This document shows, one piece after another, positions 23,401-38,400 of a DNA stretch of 64,000 nt. The stretch spans positions 45,772,866-45,836,865 of the forward strand of contig CM019717.1 in NCBI GenBank assembly GCA_009760885.1, given 5' to 3'. Source of the stretch: Achatina immaculata (Eukaryota > Mollusca > Gastropoda > Stylommatophora > Achatinidae). Every line of letters starts with the position of its first letter. The stretch's first letter is position 1. The translations under genes and the position numbers were made by a program. The notes beneath the pieces were generated by a model, which was not told the origin of the DNA, ran no database searches, and saw only the letters and a list, made by a program, of their open reading frames with translations.

Positions 23401-26400
23401 TCTCACTTAAGAACACTGTCAGTTAAGACTATGCAGTCACTTCTTGCAGTCTGTGATACACTGATATGTGGCTGAGATAACTGTCTCTACCCCTTTTGCT
23501 GTTTACTGCATCCTTTTAAATCTCAAAACTGCTGTGTTCTCATGTCACAGAACTTGCTGGATATAAATCATGAATTCACCCCCCTTCTCTCTGACACCAA
23601 TTTTTTTACTTATATCCCTTTATTCCCTGGGGTGGGTTTTAACTGCCCAGCTCAGAGCTAACATGACAATGTTTCATGAAGATATCACTGTTATCAAGCC
23701 TAGAGAGCCAAAGCTGGTGTAGATCTTATCCCACTTCAACACAGCTGTTCCTGATAAATGGGTACCGTAATACCGTACTTTGGATGACTGCGTTCCTTAT
23801 GGTAGCAGTCTTGTTTCATATATTTGCTCAGAAAAATTATGGAAAAACTGCCGTATTATATTTCTCATTTGATATATCTTTGTCACAAGTTCTTTCTACA
23901 GTATCATGTGCCCACACTATATAGTTTATAGGTACTGAAAAATCTTATAACATGCCCTAGTTCTAATTCTTACACCTAAGTCATCATGTTCAAGACTTTA
24001 TTCATACATCAGTAGTCAATTTTTTTTTTGTACTGGAAGTTTCCATTTCAGTTTTCTCAACTCTGTTTTCTTCTTTGCTCATTACATTCTAGCTAGTATA
24101 AACCCATAGGTTTTTTTTCTTGTTTTATTTATGTACTATTTACTTCTCTACCTTCAATTGCTGCCTACTGAATATGGGACTTCACCAACAAAATGTAATT
24201 TGCTGGCCATCTCTTCAATAAATTCCTGTTGACTCATTTCCAGGCCTGCTTGATTTCATCCAACCACTCCACTTTCTCACTGCATCAGTCACATTATGTT
24301 TAAAAGGCAGCAGCAACTTAATAAAATGTGGCTTTGTTTACTGGGTAAAGCTGCTCCACTTTTTAAAAAATAATTCAACTGTTACTTATCACAGTTTAAC
24401 TTCAGTGGCTTTGTATGCATTTATAGACTTGGGTTCATAAACATATACAAAAACACTGTGGTTTTCTCATTGTTTCATTATTCCACACTGACTGCTGTCA
24501 ATGACTTCTACAAAGGCTATTTATAATCTTTTTTTTTTTTTTTTGGGCTCATGGTGGTGTGGTTCTACACACACAGATATGATTTTTACATAAACATTCT
24601 CTTCTTCTAAACATACTGTGAGTCTACCACTTTTGGTTGTCTTGACTTGCTGGTAGACATCCTACTATTTCAGGGACAATTTCACTAAGTTAAATATGTA
24701 GTTTCTCACTTTAGATTTACTGAAGCATGAAGAGAACTGGCTTACAACCCACACTCTTTGCATGAGTCTGTATTGCTCCTGCACCTTCATTATGGATCAG
24801 AGATTATAATTGTTCCTCACTCACCTGCCACCCTCATTAAGGATCATCTTGAAAAATAGGTCTTTTTTGCACTTTCTCATCAGTTCACTCAATCAATACT
24901 TTTGCAAACAGTTACAAGCAGAATTTAACTAGCAGATATAATTTGCTCACCAGAACTGAAGACATTTGCTCTGTTACAGCTAAAACCACTCATTTCTTCC
25001 TTCTCTACTCCTGAAAAGTCATGTTCTGTGTCACGCTGATTACGAATCTTGTCCACATTGCGAACAAGAAAGGTTCTATGCTTGCGTGCGTAACATCGCT
25101 CTTTCAGTGACATAGGTTTAACTGGCGGTTGAACAGGCACCATGCCCAATGGCTGCTTTGTGAAAATGAAATATGAAAACATGGTGTAAAATACAATACA
25201 TTCATTATGGACTCTGTTATCTGCTTCCTCTGCTTTCAAGTGCTAGATCATTCTAAACAAGGAGGCCCTGTAGTCAGAATGAAGTCTGCACCTCTCCTCC
25301 TACATTCTAGTGGTGGCCCTGTAGCTTACCGCCTACATCCAGATTCACCAGCCAGATGTGAGGCATAGGTCTGAATATCTCAGTCTTACAGTCTGTACGT
25401 CTCTGCAGAAGAAGCATTTATTTGGGTGCTGGGATATCTACTATTGACATGGATGTTACAAAAGTCTGAGTCAAAAGTTCTTAAATGAAGCAAGATGACT
25501 AGAGGATGTCTCTGCTTTTGGTAAGCTGGATCATGTGTACTGGATCCTATAATCTGATATCATCTAAATACTAAAGATTATCTATTTCCTCTATCATAAA
25601 TTACAAATATTGTACTTGTACAAGCTCCCTGTAACTGCAAGCTGTTCTTCTTTGCAGCTGATTCTGTAGAGATGTTGAGGCACAGCATCGTATCAGCGTG
25701 GGAGCGGGTTATGGACGCTACTTTTTCAGTCCCGAAGTACAGCTAAAAAAGCAGGGGGTGCGCAATGCTTATTAGCAGACTCCACCACCATGGGGACTAT
25801 GGCAATCCTTCCCCCTTTAGCCTGGCTATGCCTGTTACTGGGGGTACCACGGAGAGGTGGGACAGGGTCTTGGTCAGTTATGGGTTGGTCACTAACCCTG
25901 ACGCTGGCATATCAGCTATGGGACGCTGATTACCTTATCAGGTGTCTTCCAAATTACAGATATGAATTTCTTCATTAATTACAAGGAAAAATCATAAATT
26001 CTTAATAAATAATTTCTTTTAAGAAAAAAGCTTTGGAATAAAATGCTTTTCTAAAACACCTCACCTTGTCTTTCACTTTCTTGTTCATGAGCTTAGATTT
26101 GCGTTTGTCCTTGGAATCATCAACAATCCGTTCTGAAAGTTTATAGGTACCATTAATGCGCTGGGTTTTCACACCAATCACGCCTCGGCATTGTGAGCTG
26201 CCACATCGACACTCCTGCTGTAAACATAGTACAGTAAATTAAAATTCTTGAATACTTGATTCATCATATTAATATACATTCCAGTTCAAGTCTTACCACC
26301 AGACAGACCCAAAAAAAAATTTTTTTAAATGTCTCATGGTAAAAAAGTTTTGAAAATGCTTCTGCTTTGGAATTCCCAGAAAATGATACAATGCCTAATT

Positions 26401-29400
26401 TTAGGCTTTAAAGAAGTTTGAAAATTACATATTCCAGATAAATGAATGGCTGCAATTTTATTTTTTAATTTTATTTAGCCATGTGGTAAGGTATGAGTTA
26501 AGCAGAAACAAATTAATGATGGACACAGAAAATGTAAAAGTTAACAGATGGAACAAAATTAACCTTCTGGACCTCCCTGTCACTAGGAACTTCATATCTG
26601 ACACTGTCATAATCTTGAATTGATTGGGGATTAGATTACTGTGCTAGCTTAAATTTCTGGAGTTATACAAATAAGAAGCAGACTACATCATCTTGCATCA
26701 AGTCAAGTTCTGTTACCACACTAAAGGAGCGCAAGAGCCCATTTACAGATACAATATGATAATACAGGGTCAATGACTTAGCTCTGATACATCAACCTGG
26801 TAACTATGCCATCTCTCTATCAGGACTTAGTTCTGATATGTCAATCTGGTAACTATGCCATCTTTCTATCAGGACTTAGTTCTGATACGTCAACCTAGTA
26901 ACTATGCCACCTCTCTATCAGGACTTAGTTGTGTCAACCTGACAACTATGCCATCTCTCTATCAGTCATTTTTTATCCTACAGAATTAACTAGACAATTT
27001 TCATCATTCTAATGACACTGAAGCCAGGAAAATAACAAATTCAGATTAGGAAACTCACTTTTTCTCCATCAACTATTAAAAAAAAAATAAATAATGAGAT
27101 ACAGAAAATGAATCTCATAATTCCTGCATTACAATGTCCATATTTAAAGTACATTATTTTGATATCTTACCTGCGTTTTCTGGTTGAATGGGTCAAAGTT
27201 GTAGTCATAGGTAAGCTCCTCACCAGGCTCAATGTCTCGAAGGGCAAACAAACCCATCCTATACAATCCATTCACATTCCTGAAATCAAACAAAAGCAAA
27301 GAAACAAGAAGAATGGGCCCAAATACTTACTTACCAAACACTTCAACAGTAATGTCAAGAAATACTGAAGCTGGTAGACAACTCAATGACCACCTCATTT
27401 CTTAAGTAGAAAACAGTGTCACTGAATCATCAATTAAAAGCAAGTTTCACTTTCATATACGATCTTCAATCAATCTGCAAATCAGTGACATTTGATTTCT
27501 TTCAGCTTCATTGTGACATTTGGTTTCTTTCTGCTTCATTGTGCCATTTGGTTTCTTTCTGCTTCATTGTGGCATTTGGTTTCTTTCTGTTTCACTGTGG
27601 CACCTGGTTTCTTTCTGCTTCATTGTGGCATTTGGTTTCTTTCAGTTTCGCTGTGATATCTTGTTACTTGTTACTAGATGTAACATACTGAAAAAAATGA
27701 CTGGAAAAGAAAAATCAGAATCAAGACCTGTACCTCAGAATAGGAAAAAAACAAAAAAAGTACACATTTTACTCCTACTACCATCATGACCTTCAGACTC
27801 ACAAAACAAAAACAAACAAAAAAAAACAGCTTGTTCCCATATTACTGGCCTGACTAAGACTAAGCAACAATAAACCAGGATTGGAGCTGGTCTCTAAGCA
27901 TGCCTTCTAAATGAAAAGGAAATAATGAATCTTATAAATGCTAGGAGCAATTTAAAGTTTCTAAATTCTAGTAAAGGCATGGCAGAACAGACTGCAGTGA
28001 TGTCAGAATAATAGAGGAATACAGATTATCCCTAGTTAAAAAAAAAAAAAAAAACTTTTAAAAAATGTCTTATAAATATGGAATTATGATAAAGTTCATG
28101 TCAGGTACAGTTTACAAAAAAAAAAATCTTAGTATGAATGTAAACAGTTCAATTTTAAAATTGGAAAACAATTAAATGACAATGTTCGAAATTTTACAGC
28201 AATGAGTTTAACCTTTTCTTTGCAAAACCATCTCAAAAGTCTGCATTAATTGAAACAAAGAGAGAAAGACTTCAGGCTGTCTCAAATAATACTGACCATC
28301 ATCTGTCTGTTGTTTTTAAAATCATGCTATCAGAAGAGTAGGACAACCATAATGACTCGACTTCTTAATGAAAAAAGACTATGTTGGAGACCAACTATTA
28401 CTGCACTCTAGGCACCCCATCTTTAAAAAAAAACAAACAAAACGGGCACTTGGCACATATGATTTGAAGAAACTGCACCTGAAATTAAAGAATGAACTTG
28501 AACACAAAAGACACACTGCCAGTGTTTTAAGAGAACCACATTTATTGAGACATAAAAATCAAACTTCTGCATATGAGACAACACCCAAATTCACACTGGG
28601 TAAGTACAAATAAAATTTTACATTCTAAACCTTAATTTACAAATTACATACCACTTCTGCATTTCACAATTCGGCTGACAAGAATGGTTGACATATCTGC
28701 CAATGTTGCCCATCCTGTACCCATCTATCAGACTTCCAGAGTCAAGATGAAGAGCATAATGATGGCATTCTTCAGAATACTCTTCCATCATTCGGCGTCG
28801 AAATTCCGTTTCACTGACAACTTCTCCTAAATACTCCAAGATGAACTGACCTGATTAACAGACAATAAAGGAATGCTTAAGCAAGTCTTTATTCATCATC
28901 ACAAAAGTTTCTACACAAATAAGGAGGGTTTTTTTAGATAAAAGAAATTCTAAAGAATAGTGTATCTGTGATGAAACATGTAAGAATCTCCCTTGTTCTG
29001 ACCTATTTCAAAATTAAGCAGATGTTAGCTATATCTATTATAAAATGCAAAATAATACTGATTATTTGGGTGGTTTCAATGACAGCCATATAAACTATAG
29101 ACACAGCTGCCATAGATATTCATGAAATGCGTGTCTTATTTTGAGAGATTCTGAGTTTGTTGCTGATGAATGTAAATAAACAAAAACTTAATTTTCATTC
29201 GTTAAACATTTATTTTTACAACTACTGTATATGAATCAAGGTGCACAATTTAATGTCTGTCTGATCTGCCATGCAACTCTGTTGGTTAAAAATGTTAAGG
29301 GTTTATATTCAGTGAATAATGCCACGCTAGTGTATGATCTGACCATTTCTGATGGAACTGTTGGTCCTAATGCCAAATCCTCTATCTGCAGTAGAAAATT

Positions 29401-32400
29401 TCTCCAAGCCCTGTGCCCAGTCATGCCTCTGTATTTTCTGGTTACCACAGTTTTCTCCAACACTGCATGTCAATGGAGAGCACTCAGCAAAGATCACCCT
29501 GAGAGAGGGGAAAAGCAACAAAACATGTCACTTGTGGTAGGATTTTTAATCTAAAGACATGCTGTTAGATCTACTTTTAAGAAAATGATGATTCCGTTGT
29601 TACAAAAAAACAAGGCATCATGTAGTCTTTACCTATTCCTCAAAATTCATCATTTCTCAAAAATCTTGTGCTCGAAATCAATCTGAATGCTTAGAAAAGT
29701 CTGCCAGATGATCTATCTTGCTCCACGGAATTTCACCACGAGGGATGTGTTTTTATATGAAGTATCTTACTCACCTGCATCTGCTCTTATTTGTTCATCT
29801 GTTGATAATACATGTAAATCAGAAAACATAATGCAGAGTTTCTGCCTCAATTCCATTCCTTGCTATGGATGTAACAGATGCAGTCTTTTCTTTCTAAGAA
29901 TTATAATACTGATTCAGTTTACTTTTGATGATTTTTTTTTGAAGAGACTTAACTCTTTCCGTGCGTATGGTCGAATTTTCGACACTTCCGATGGTCCCCA
30001 GCGTGCGTATGGTCGAAAATTCGACATTGTTTGTTCCATTAAAACAAGCAGTGTAACATTTACATTGTACATATTTCATCCGTGATTCCGGTGACACTTT
30101 CAAAATGGAGAATGCGTGCCTAGTTACGAGTGATGCCGAGCGAAAACAAGGACGCGAAGCATGGAAATTTTTCAATTTTTGACGATGTAGATAGGGGCAT
30201 GGACATAGCCTACAGCCACGCCGCTGCTCTTGAATGTTTTCTAAGTAGATTTAGACATATTTAGACGACTGGAGAAGTAGTTAGGAGGTTATTTCAGACA
30301 TTCATTGAGCGAAAATGCAATACGGAGTCACAATACGAGATCGACAAGTAGATCTACACATCTTAGATGGTAAGTGGGGGTAAGTAGCGCGAATCTAGAC
30401 CTAGCCAATGGTGAGCTGGCCACAATCAGTGTCTAAAAACATCACATTACTTCTTTTTTCCTAAAAAACTCTGCATTTATGAAATTTTCATTCATTTAGC
30501 TACACTTTGACACATATTACGTATACGGAAGTACATGGAAATACTGTTTTCCATTCCATTTTACAACTAGACCCCCTTACAGTCAAGACCCACGTTTTAC
30601 TCCCGCATGCCATGACACGTCGGTGTTTCTTCCTCCCGCACGGAAAGAGTCAATACTATCAATTATATTATCATATAACAGCTGAAATAACTTTCTGGCC
30701 TATGTACTATTATTGTTCCATCTGCTCTGTAAGTAAAGTAAGTATGGGTAACCCTGTTAAGCCATGGAGGCACCTAGGGGATATATGGTGCATACACTCC
30801 TTGATCTGTCTGCACATTAGAGGGTGATGTGGCCAGGATGTGTACCTCCCTTTTCTTAGCTCCAAAGGAAGCCATGTACCTATTTCTACAGCTGGATGTC
30901 TGGGGCACTTCTGGCTGGATCTGACTACAAGTAAATGAAAGACTAGGGCACTAACCACTTTGCTACTCAGACACCCAATCTACTCCATCTCTTCCCCAAA
31001 TTCCTCACAGCAAACATGTCATAATTCTATCTGCCAGCTAATTTTCTGAGCACTCACTTATGACTGCCCTAACTTTTCTGGCTGTCAGTTCAATGTTCAT
31101 TTAGTTATTCACATGCTCTGTTCGTGGGTGCATATTCTGAACCTTTTGAGGTAGTAAACAGCAGCCGATTTATATTTAGTTATAAACACACTCTATACAC
31201 TAGGTGCACGCTCTGTACAGCAAGTGCATATTCTATACCTGTTCAAACAGTCATCTCCACAACCTTTAGCACCATTCTGTTGTGGGGTGCAGTTACAGCG
31301 AGGTATCTCTAGCTTACGACTGCTGACCTTGCTGTCTGAGTAAACATCTGCAAAGATTGAAATGAATCAATGTGCCTTGGTTGCTATGTTCCATTTATAC
31401 AATTAATACAACAGTGATATCAACAACTTACACTTCTATAGTAAGAACTTCTTTCAGGAACTTCTCCAAGTGAGATTTCATCTAGCACATACCATAATAT
31501 TACTCCAATGACTTACTCACAACCTGTGTTAGAACACATTGCTGATTCTCCTTGCTGATTTCCTGGCAAGTTTCTCCATATCACTTCTACTTTTCACTCA
31601 CAAACTTTGCTGGGTTACAGGAATGTACTGTAATTATTTTGTACATGGTTTTGTTTCTGTCCGATCATCTCTAGAATTTGATTTTATAACTTCCAAGAAG
31701 AAAAAGCACTGGTGAAAGCTAGATTAAAAAAAAAAAAAGAAAATTATAATAAATATTACTATGCAGAAAACAATGAGTGATCAACATAATTCAATTTTAG
31801 AACAATCACAAAAGGCTCATGAACATTCTGTTATTCACTGTTATTTGAAAGTTGGTGTTAGTTAAAAAAATTTTTTTTAAATTTGTATCTCTATTTTACT
31901 TACTTGTTCTGATTGTTCGAAATTTGATCTTTGGCTCCAATCTTTTTGGTAACTGCAACAGGAGACAGATCATTAATGTCACAAAAATTCTACATCACTT
32001 TGAGCATTCAACACTAAATGACAATAGATATAATACTAAAATTAAAAGAAGCTCCTATTTAACACATCCTGGGCTAAAGATGAGAAAATCAGTTTTCCAG
32101 TTTCCATGCGTTGTTGGCTGAAAAGCAGATTTGCCATTTTCTAGCTTGTTATTTAAAGTAATTTTCATTGTCTATATTTTTACTGCAAAGCTAATATAAT
32201 AAAATATTGATTTCAATCTTCATAACTTTTTAAAAAATCATATTCTCGCATTATTAGCTGTCGGGAACACGTGTTTTGTGACATTTTATAAGTCGACTTC
32301 GAAATGGCGGAGCATGCTTCTCTTGATAACACTGCCGTTCACACTGAATTATGCTATGATTTGTTGTCAGTCTGCCCTAGTGATGATGAAAAATCACTGT

Positions 32401-35400
32401 TTAATGATTCTCGTAATGAAAATGATGTGTTTCAAAGTGATTTCTGTGACAGCGATTGGATAAAACCTACGATAACTAGGCACACTGTCGCTGCGTCAGA
32501 TAGTGGAAGTTCTAGTGGCAGTGATTGTATGTCAGGATATAATGCTCCAGCAACAGGTATTTTACATTTTTCATGTGATAGAGTTGGCAATGATATAGGT
32601 GTGTGGAGTAACATTGATTCTACACCAGTTCTTGACAAATTTATAGGAAATCCTGGTGTTTCAGTGAATGTAAACAAACTAGACAGCATAGAGGAAATTT
32701 GCAATATAATGTTTGGGAATGATCTTTTTGAACTGTTAGCTCATCATGAAAATGTATACTGTGCACAGACCCAACATATGCACAAACCTACTGCCTTTTT
32801 GTCTGAAAATATAATGCTTGCAGACATGAAAAAATTCTTTGGATTAATCATTTTGATGGGCCAGGCTAGGAAGCCACACTGGAAAGAGCACTGGACAACA
32901 GAACCTCTTCTGGAAATACCAATATTTTCAAAAACAATGAGCAGAGCTAAAATTGAGCATCTTCTGACATTTCTGCATTTCTCTGACAACTCTCAGACAC
33001 TTCTAGAAACAGGCAGAATTAGCAAAATAAAGACTCTGCTGGATTTTTTTTTGCCTAAGTTTCAGGAGTTGTATAAACCACAACAGCAGCTTTCACTTGA
33101 CGAAGGAATGATTCCTTGGAGGGAAAGACTGAAATTTAGGACATATAATCCTTCAAATATAATCCTTCAGTAAGGACACAAAATGGACAACTGGTCAGTG
33201 GAGAAAGAGAAAAAACTGAAAGATGGAGGGAGCACTTTAACACCCTACTAAACAGAATGCAAGCAGCACAAACAATAGACATACCTGAAGCAAAAACGGA
33301 ACTAAACATCAATACAGGACCAATAACAATAAATGAAGTAAAGGAGGCGATAAAGAAGCTAAAATCAGACAGGGCACCAGGTGAAGATGAAGTGACTGCT
33401 GAGATGTTGAAAGCAGAAGAAACAGAAACACCAAAACAACTTTGCCAGATATTACAACAAATTTGGGATCTAGAAAAAGCCCCAGAGGAGTGGAAAACTG
33501 GGCTTATAGTAAAACTACCAAAGAAGGGGGCCCTCAGAGATTGCGGGAACTGGAGAGGCATTACCCTACTGCCACTCACCAGTAAAGTATTTTGCAGAAT
33601 AATCATCAACAGAATTGTACCAACACTTGAGGAAAAACTTCGGAAAGAGCAGGCAGGATTTAGGAAAGGAAGATCATGCATAGACCACATATTTGTACTT
33701 AGACAAATATTAGAACAGGCAAATGAGTGGCATAGCACAACATATGCATTGTTCATAGATTTTGAGAAAGCCTCTGACAGTGTCAACAGAGATGCACTGT
33801 GGAAAATCCTAAGATGGCATGGCCTCCCCCATAAGATAGTAAATGTAATCAAAGCCCTATATGAGGGTTTTCAGTGCAAAATGATCTGTGGAGAACATAC
33901 CTCCAGCAGCTTTAGGGTACAAACAGGAGTGAAACAGGGATGTGTACTATCACCAACATTATTTATCTTGGCAGCAGATTGGTTAATGAAGGAGGCAACA
34001 TCAGACAAACGCAGAGGATTACAATGGACCCTTGACACAGTGCTGGAGGACCTTTACTTTGCGGACGACATTTGTCTATTATCAAGCAGTCACAAAGATA
34101 TGCAAAATAAAATAAACAAGCTAACTCAGTAATAACTTCAGATGGGAAATGCAGAACAGAAATTAGGAACAGAATAGGTCAAGCAAAGACTGCATTTCAG
34201 AGAATGAGAAACATATTAGCTAACACATCTTTATCAATGAATGTTAGAAAACGAGTCCTAAAATGCTATATTGAACCTATCTTGTTATATGGAAGTGAAT
34301 CATGGACAATAGGCAAGTCTGCACAAAAATCATTGGAAGCACCAGAAATGTGGTTTATTAGAAGAATGTTGCGAATCCCCTGGACAGCAAAAATAACTAA
34401 TGAAGAATGTATGAGAAGAGCTGGAGAGACAAAAAACCTTGTCAGAAAGATAAGAGAGAGACAATGTACTTTCATAGGACATGCAATGAGAAGAGGGGGC
34501 ATTGAAAATATTATAACAACAGGAAAAATAGAAGGAAGAAGATCAAGAGGAAGACCAAGATAAATGATACTGGACAGTCTGACGGGATGGTGTGAGAGGA
34601 GATCACCAACTGAATTGATGGCCTGCATGAAGGATCGGGTACTCTGGAGAAGCATAATAGCCAACGCCAGTCGGCACGGCACCTGATGATGATGATGAAC
34701 TCAGAATGCAAACAACATAGGACTAAAGATCAACGTAGGAAAGACAAAGTTAATGAAGCAAAATGTGAACAACAGAAATGTACTCAGAGTAGATAGCAAG
34801 TTAGTGGAGGAGGTCAACGAATTTGTATACCTTGGCAGTAGAGTAGTAGAAAATAGAGACTGCACAGAGGACATCAACAGCAGACTTACTAGAGCACACC
34901 AGGCTTTTGCAGTGCTGCAGACTATATGGAAATCAAAAAAACTAAGCATAAATATGAAAATCAGGATATTTAAGAGTAATGTTCTAAGTGTACTACTCTA
35001 TGGAAGTGAATGCTGGAAAATCACCAAAACCATAGAAAACAAGTTGAATTCTTTCCAGACTAAATGTTTACGAAGAATTATAAAAATATTTTGGCCAAAC
35101 ACCATAAGAAATAACATCTTACTGGCAGAAATGCAGATGAAGCCACTGACAACAATTATTGAGGAAAGATGCTGGCGATGGTTGGGAAATGTGCTCTGAA
35201 TGACTGACAACTCACTACCAAAAATAGCACTAAGATGGACACCACAGGGGAACAGAAGTAAGGGTAGACCAAAAGAGACATGGAGAAGAACAACAGACAG
35301 GATGCTGAGCAATAGAGGGCTCACCTGAGCAAGAGCAGAAAAAAAGGCAAAGGACAGGCATTTGTGGAAAACCCTTGCGGAAGCCCCATGTGCCCTGGAC

Positions 35401-38400
35401 ACTTAAGGTTCAGAGAGAGAGAGAATCCTTCAAAGTTAACAAAGTATGGGATTCTTGTGAGACTGGTGTGTGAGAGTGACACAGGCTACATACTAAACAT
35501 GGAAACATACAGGAGAAGGAAAGAAGCTAGAAGAAACAGTCCTCTCAGTTCTGAGTCCCTATCTTGGAATGTGGCACCATGTATATCAAGACAACTATGA
35601 CAACAGTGTGTCAATGGCTGAAGTTTTATTGCAAAACAAAACCAAAGTCTGTGGAACATTTAGGGAAAACAGAGGACTGTCAAAAATGTTTGAAAGCTGC
35701 TTCCAAAGGAATAAAGAAAAGTGAAAGCACATTTTGTAGGAAAGACCAAACACTTCTTTATGTCTGGAAAGACAAAAGAGTTGTCCACATGATATCAACA
35801 ATGCACAATTCAAGAATATTTGCTACTGGGAAGACTGATAGAAAAACTGGACAGCCAAAAATGAAACCAATTTGCATTGTTGATTACAAGCACATGAAGG
35901 GAGTAGACAGGGCTGATCAGTATCTTTCATACCACAACATCTTGAGGAACACAGTGAAATGGAACAAAAAAGGATTCTATCTCATCAATTGTGCATTATT
36001 TAACTCATACATAATCTACAGAGCCTTAAACAAGAACAAGAAGACCTATAAGCAGTATTTGGTTGAAGTGGCAAGATTCTGGCTCTCTGAAAACAATTCT
36101 ACTGTTCAAGAAATCTTGGAAGAAGGTGATGAGAATGAACCCCCTACCAAACAGCTCAAAAGAGCTCCAAGCATGGATCTTCCAGGAAGATTATCTAGAA
36201 TAGTAAAGGATCTTCCAGGAAGACTATCTGGAATAGTAAAGGATCATGTCCTGGTGAAGCTTGAGGGTCAAGGCACTAAAAAAGCACCATCTAGGAAGTG
36301 CAGAGTGTGCTTGGTCAATGGGAAAAGAAGTGAAACAAGATTTATTTATAAAAGTTGTCAAGTCCCGTTGCTTCCACATAATTGTTCAAGAAGTACTAGA
36401 GGGTCTTGGGAGTCATTTTATCAAGCTGGATCACATTCCCTAAAGGGTGAGTAGAGATATGCATACTTTTCTAAGGCCACTAAAAAAACTTCACTTTTCA
36501 GAAAAACGGCTAGGAAGTGGGAAATTTTGGGAAATGAAAATGATCACCTTTCCTAAAACTATCCTGACTCTCCATGAAGGATTCATATGTGAATCCCGCA
36601 TTGTAATATATGCCATCATATGCAACAGATGCGGGATAACTTATATGGGTGAAACTGGCCTCAGACTAGGGGACCGCATACAGAAACATCTGTATGATAC
36701 CACCCAGCATGCTTTGAAACCCGTCCCTAATCATTTCAATGGCCTCAACCATAGAGGCAAATCTGATTTTTTTGGTAACCGCCATCAAACATTGTCACAC
36801 AGATGACAAAAGCCGCTTAGCACTTGAGAACCACTACATTCAAGACTATGGGACGCTGGAACCACATGGTTTGAACTCGTTATTTAGCTACACATAATCT
36901 TCCATACTCATTCACACTTGCTGCACATAGTTTAGTACCCTCACACATCATCACGTTGCTACTCCTCTACCACAACCATAATCATTCATTTCACCTTCTC
37001 CTAAATAGACTACCATCCCTTCCCTACCATCATTTACTATCAAACATCACAATTCCCTATCCATTCCCTATCATCATCTACTATGAAACATCACTTTCCA
37101 CTCCCTTAAGAGCATCATCCACGGATACTGACTCTCCAGTCATCCCTGTTCTTTGTATAATTCTCTGCTCCTTCTATGTGCATCCCTTGTTTCTTAACAT
37201 TTTCTACATTCAACCATGCATATTTTGCACTTTCAGCACAAAAGTGTTATAACCCTGGTAACGGACACATACTGTTTATGTTCTTGAATACACACAAGTG
37301 ACACCTTTGTGCCTTTACAAGGACTGAGATAAGTTTTCATTCAGTTACAATTTTTCATTAATTTTTTCATTTTTTGTTACTTCGTTTACATAAGCTTGAT
37401 GTGAATCTATACTCTGTCTCCTCTCCCTGATTCTTCCTGTTTGTTTTTGTTTGAAGAAGGCTCGCGCTGAAATGTCACAAGTGTGTTACCGTTTAATAAT
37501 AAAGCTGTTCCTACTTCTTTCCTAGTTTATACATTTTGGAGGTTTTTCAGGGTAAATAATTGATCCACAAAGTGTCAACATGAAAATTAATGTAGACAGT
37601 AAACTTCTTTCTCCACAGATAAAATAGCTCAATGGCTTACAAAATTCATTTCCCAAGTGTAAATTTTATCACTCTTAGACTTGTCTGTTTTACAGCTGTA
37701 CACCTCCTACCATGCTGATAAGTAGGAAATTTACCTGCTTCAGGTTTGGTTTGCAAGAATATCTGCTTTACACAGAGGCTTAAATTTCATTAATAATAAT
37801 GTCAATCTTATACATATTTTTTTTTTTATTAGAAAGCAATACAGAACATCTCTGATAGATGTAAGGGCATATAGGGATGCAGATATCAACAGTGATCATG
37901 ATCTGTGTATAGGGAAAATATAACTAAAACTGAAAAGCCAACAAAAGAAATCAATACACAGAAAGATAAACAGCCACAGCCTACAAGAAGAAAATACTAA
38001 CAGTAATTTCAATCAGGAACTTGCCAATCATTCCACAACACTCAGTGAAGTAGAGGAGATAGGTATAGATGAATTATGGAATTCTTACAGCACAGTATTA
38101 ATCACAGTAGTAAAAGCAAGCGCTGGACTGAAAAAACCAAAAAGAAAAGCATGGATATCAGAAAACACATGGAAGTACATACATGAAAGACAAGCAGCCA
38201 AATCAGACATGCTGAATGTAAAAACAGATCTTGGAAAAGATCTGGCGAAAGCAACATGCAAAGAAATAGGCAAGAAAGTAAAAAGTTCTGCTAGAAGGGA
38301 CAAAAGAGAATACATAGACAATATGGCGAAAGAGGCTGAGAAAGCAGCAAAAACAGGAGACAGCAAACTTTATACAACATACAAAAGAGGCTAACAATTA

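Larger units (their letters stand above)
32063..37574 (+). mobile_element. piggyBac-type transposon copy 3 (PB3) with three nested insertions
   Basis: Left TTAA at 32059-32062, right TCAA (decayed) at 37575-37578; ends CACATCCTGGGC and GATCCACAAAGTG. It is interrupted by LINE-A (33158-35423), which itself holds LINE-B (34130-34697), and by a Penelope-like tail (36531-37532). Without these it would be about 2.2 kb. It is the best preserved of the three copies and lies in the ASH1L intron between the 49-bp micro-exon and the exon at 40089. Confidence 0.9.

Noticed and set aside
27416..27789. Two overlapping Phe-rich plus-strand frames of about 90 codons
   Set aside because: Generated by a 28-bp minisatellite inside an ASH1L intron.
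29231..29554. 107-codon plus-strand frame
   Set aside because: Antisense of the AWS/SET exon of ASH1L.
33136..33852. 238-codon minus-strand frame
   Set aside because: Antisense shadow of the LINE-A reverse transcriptase, whose plus-strand frame has all RT motifs.
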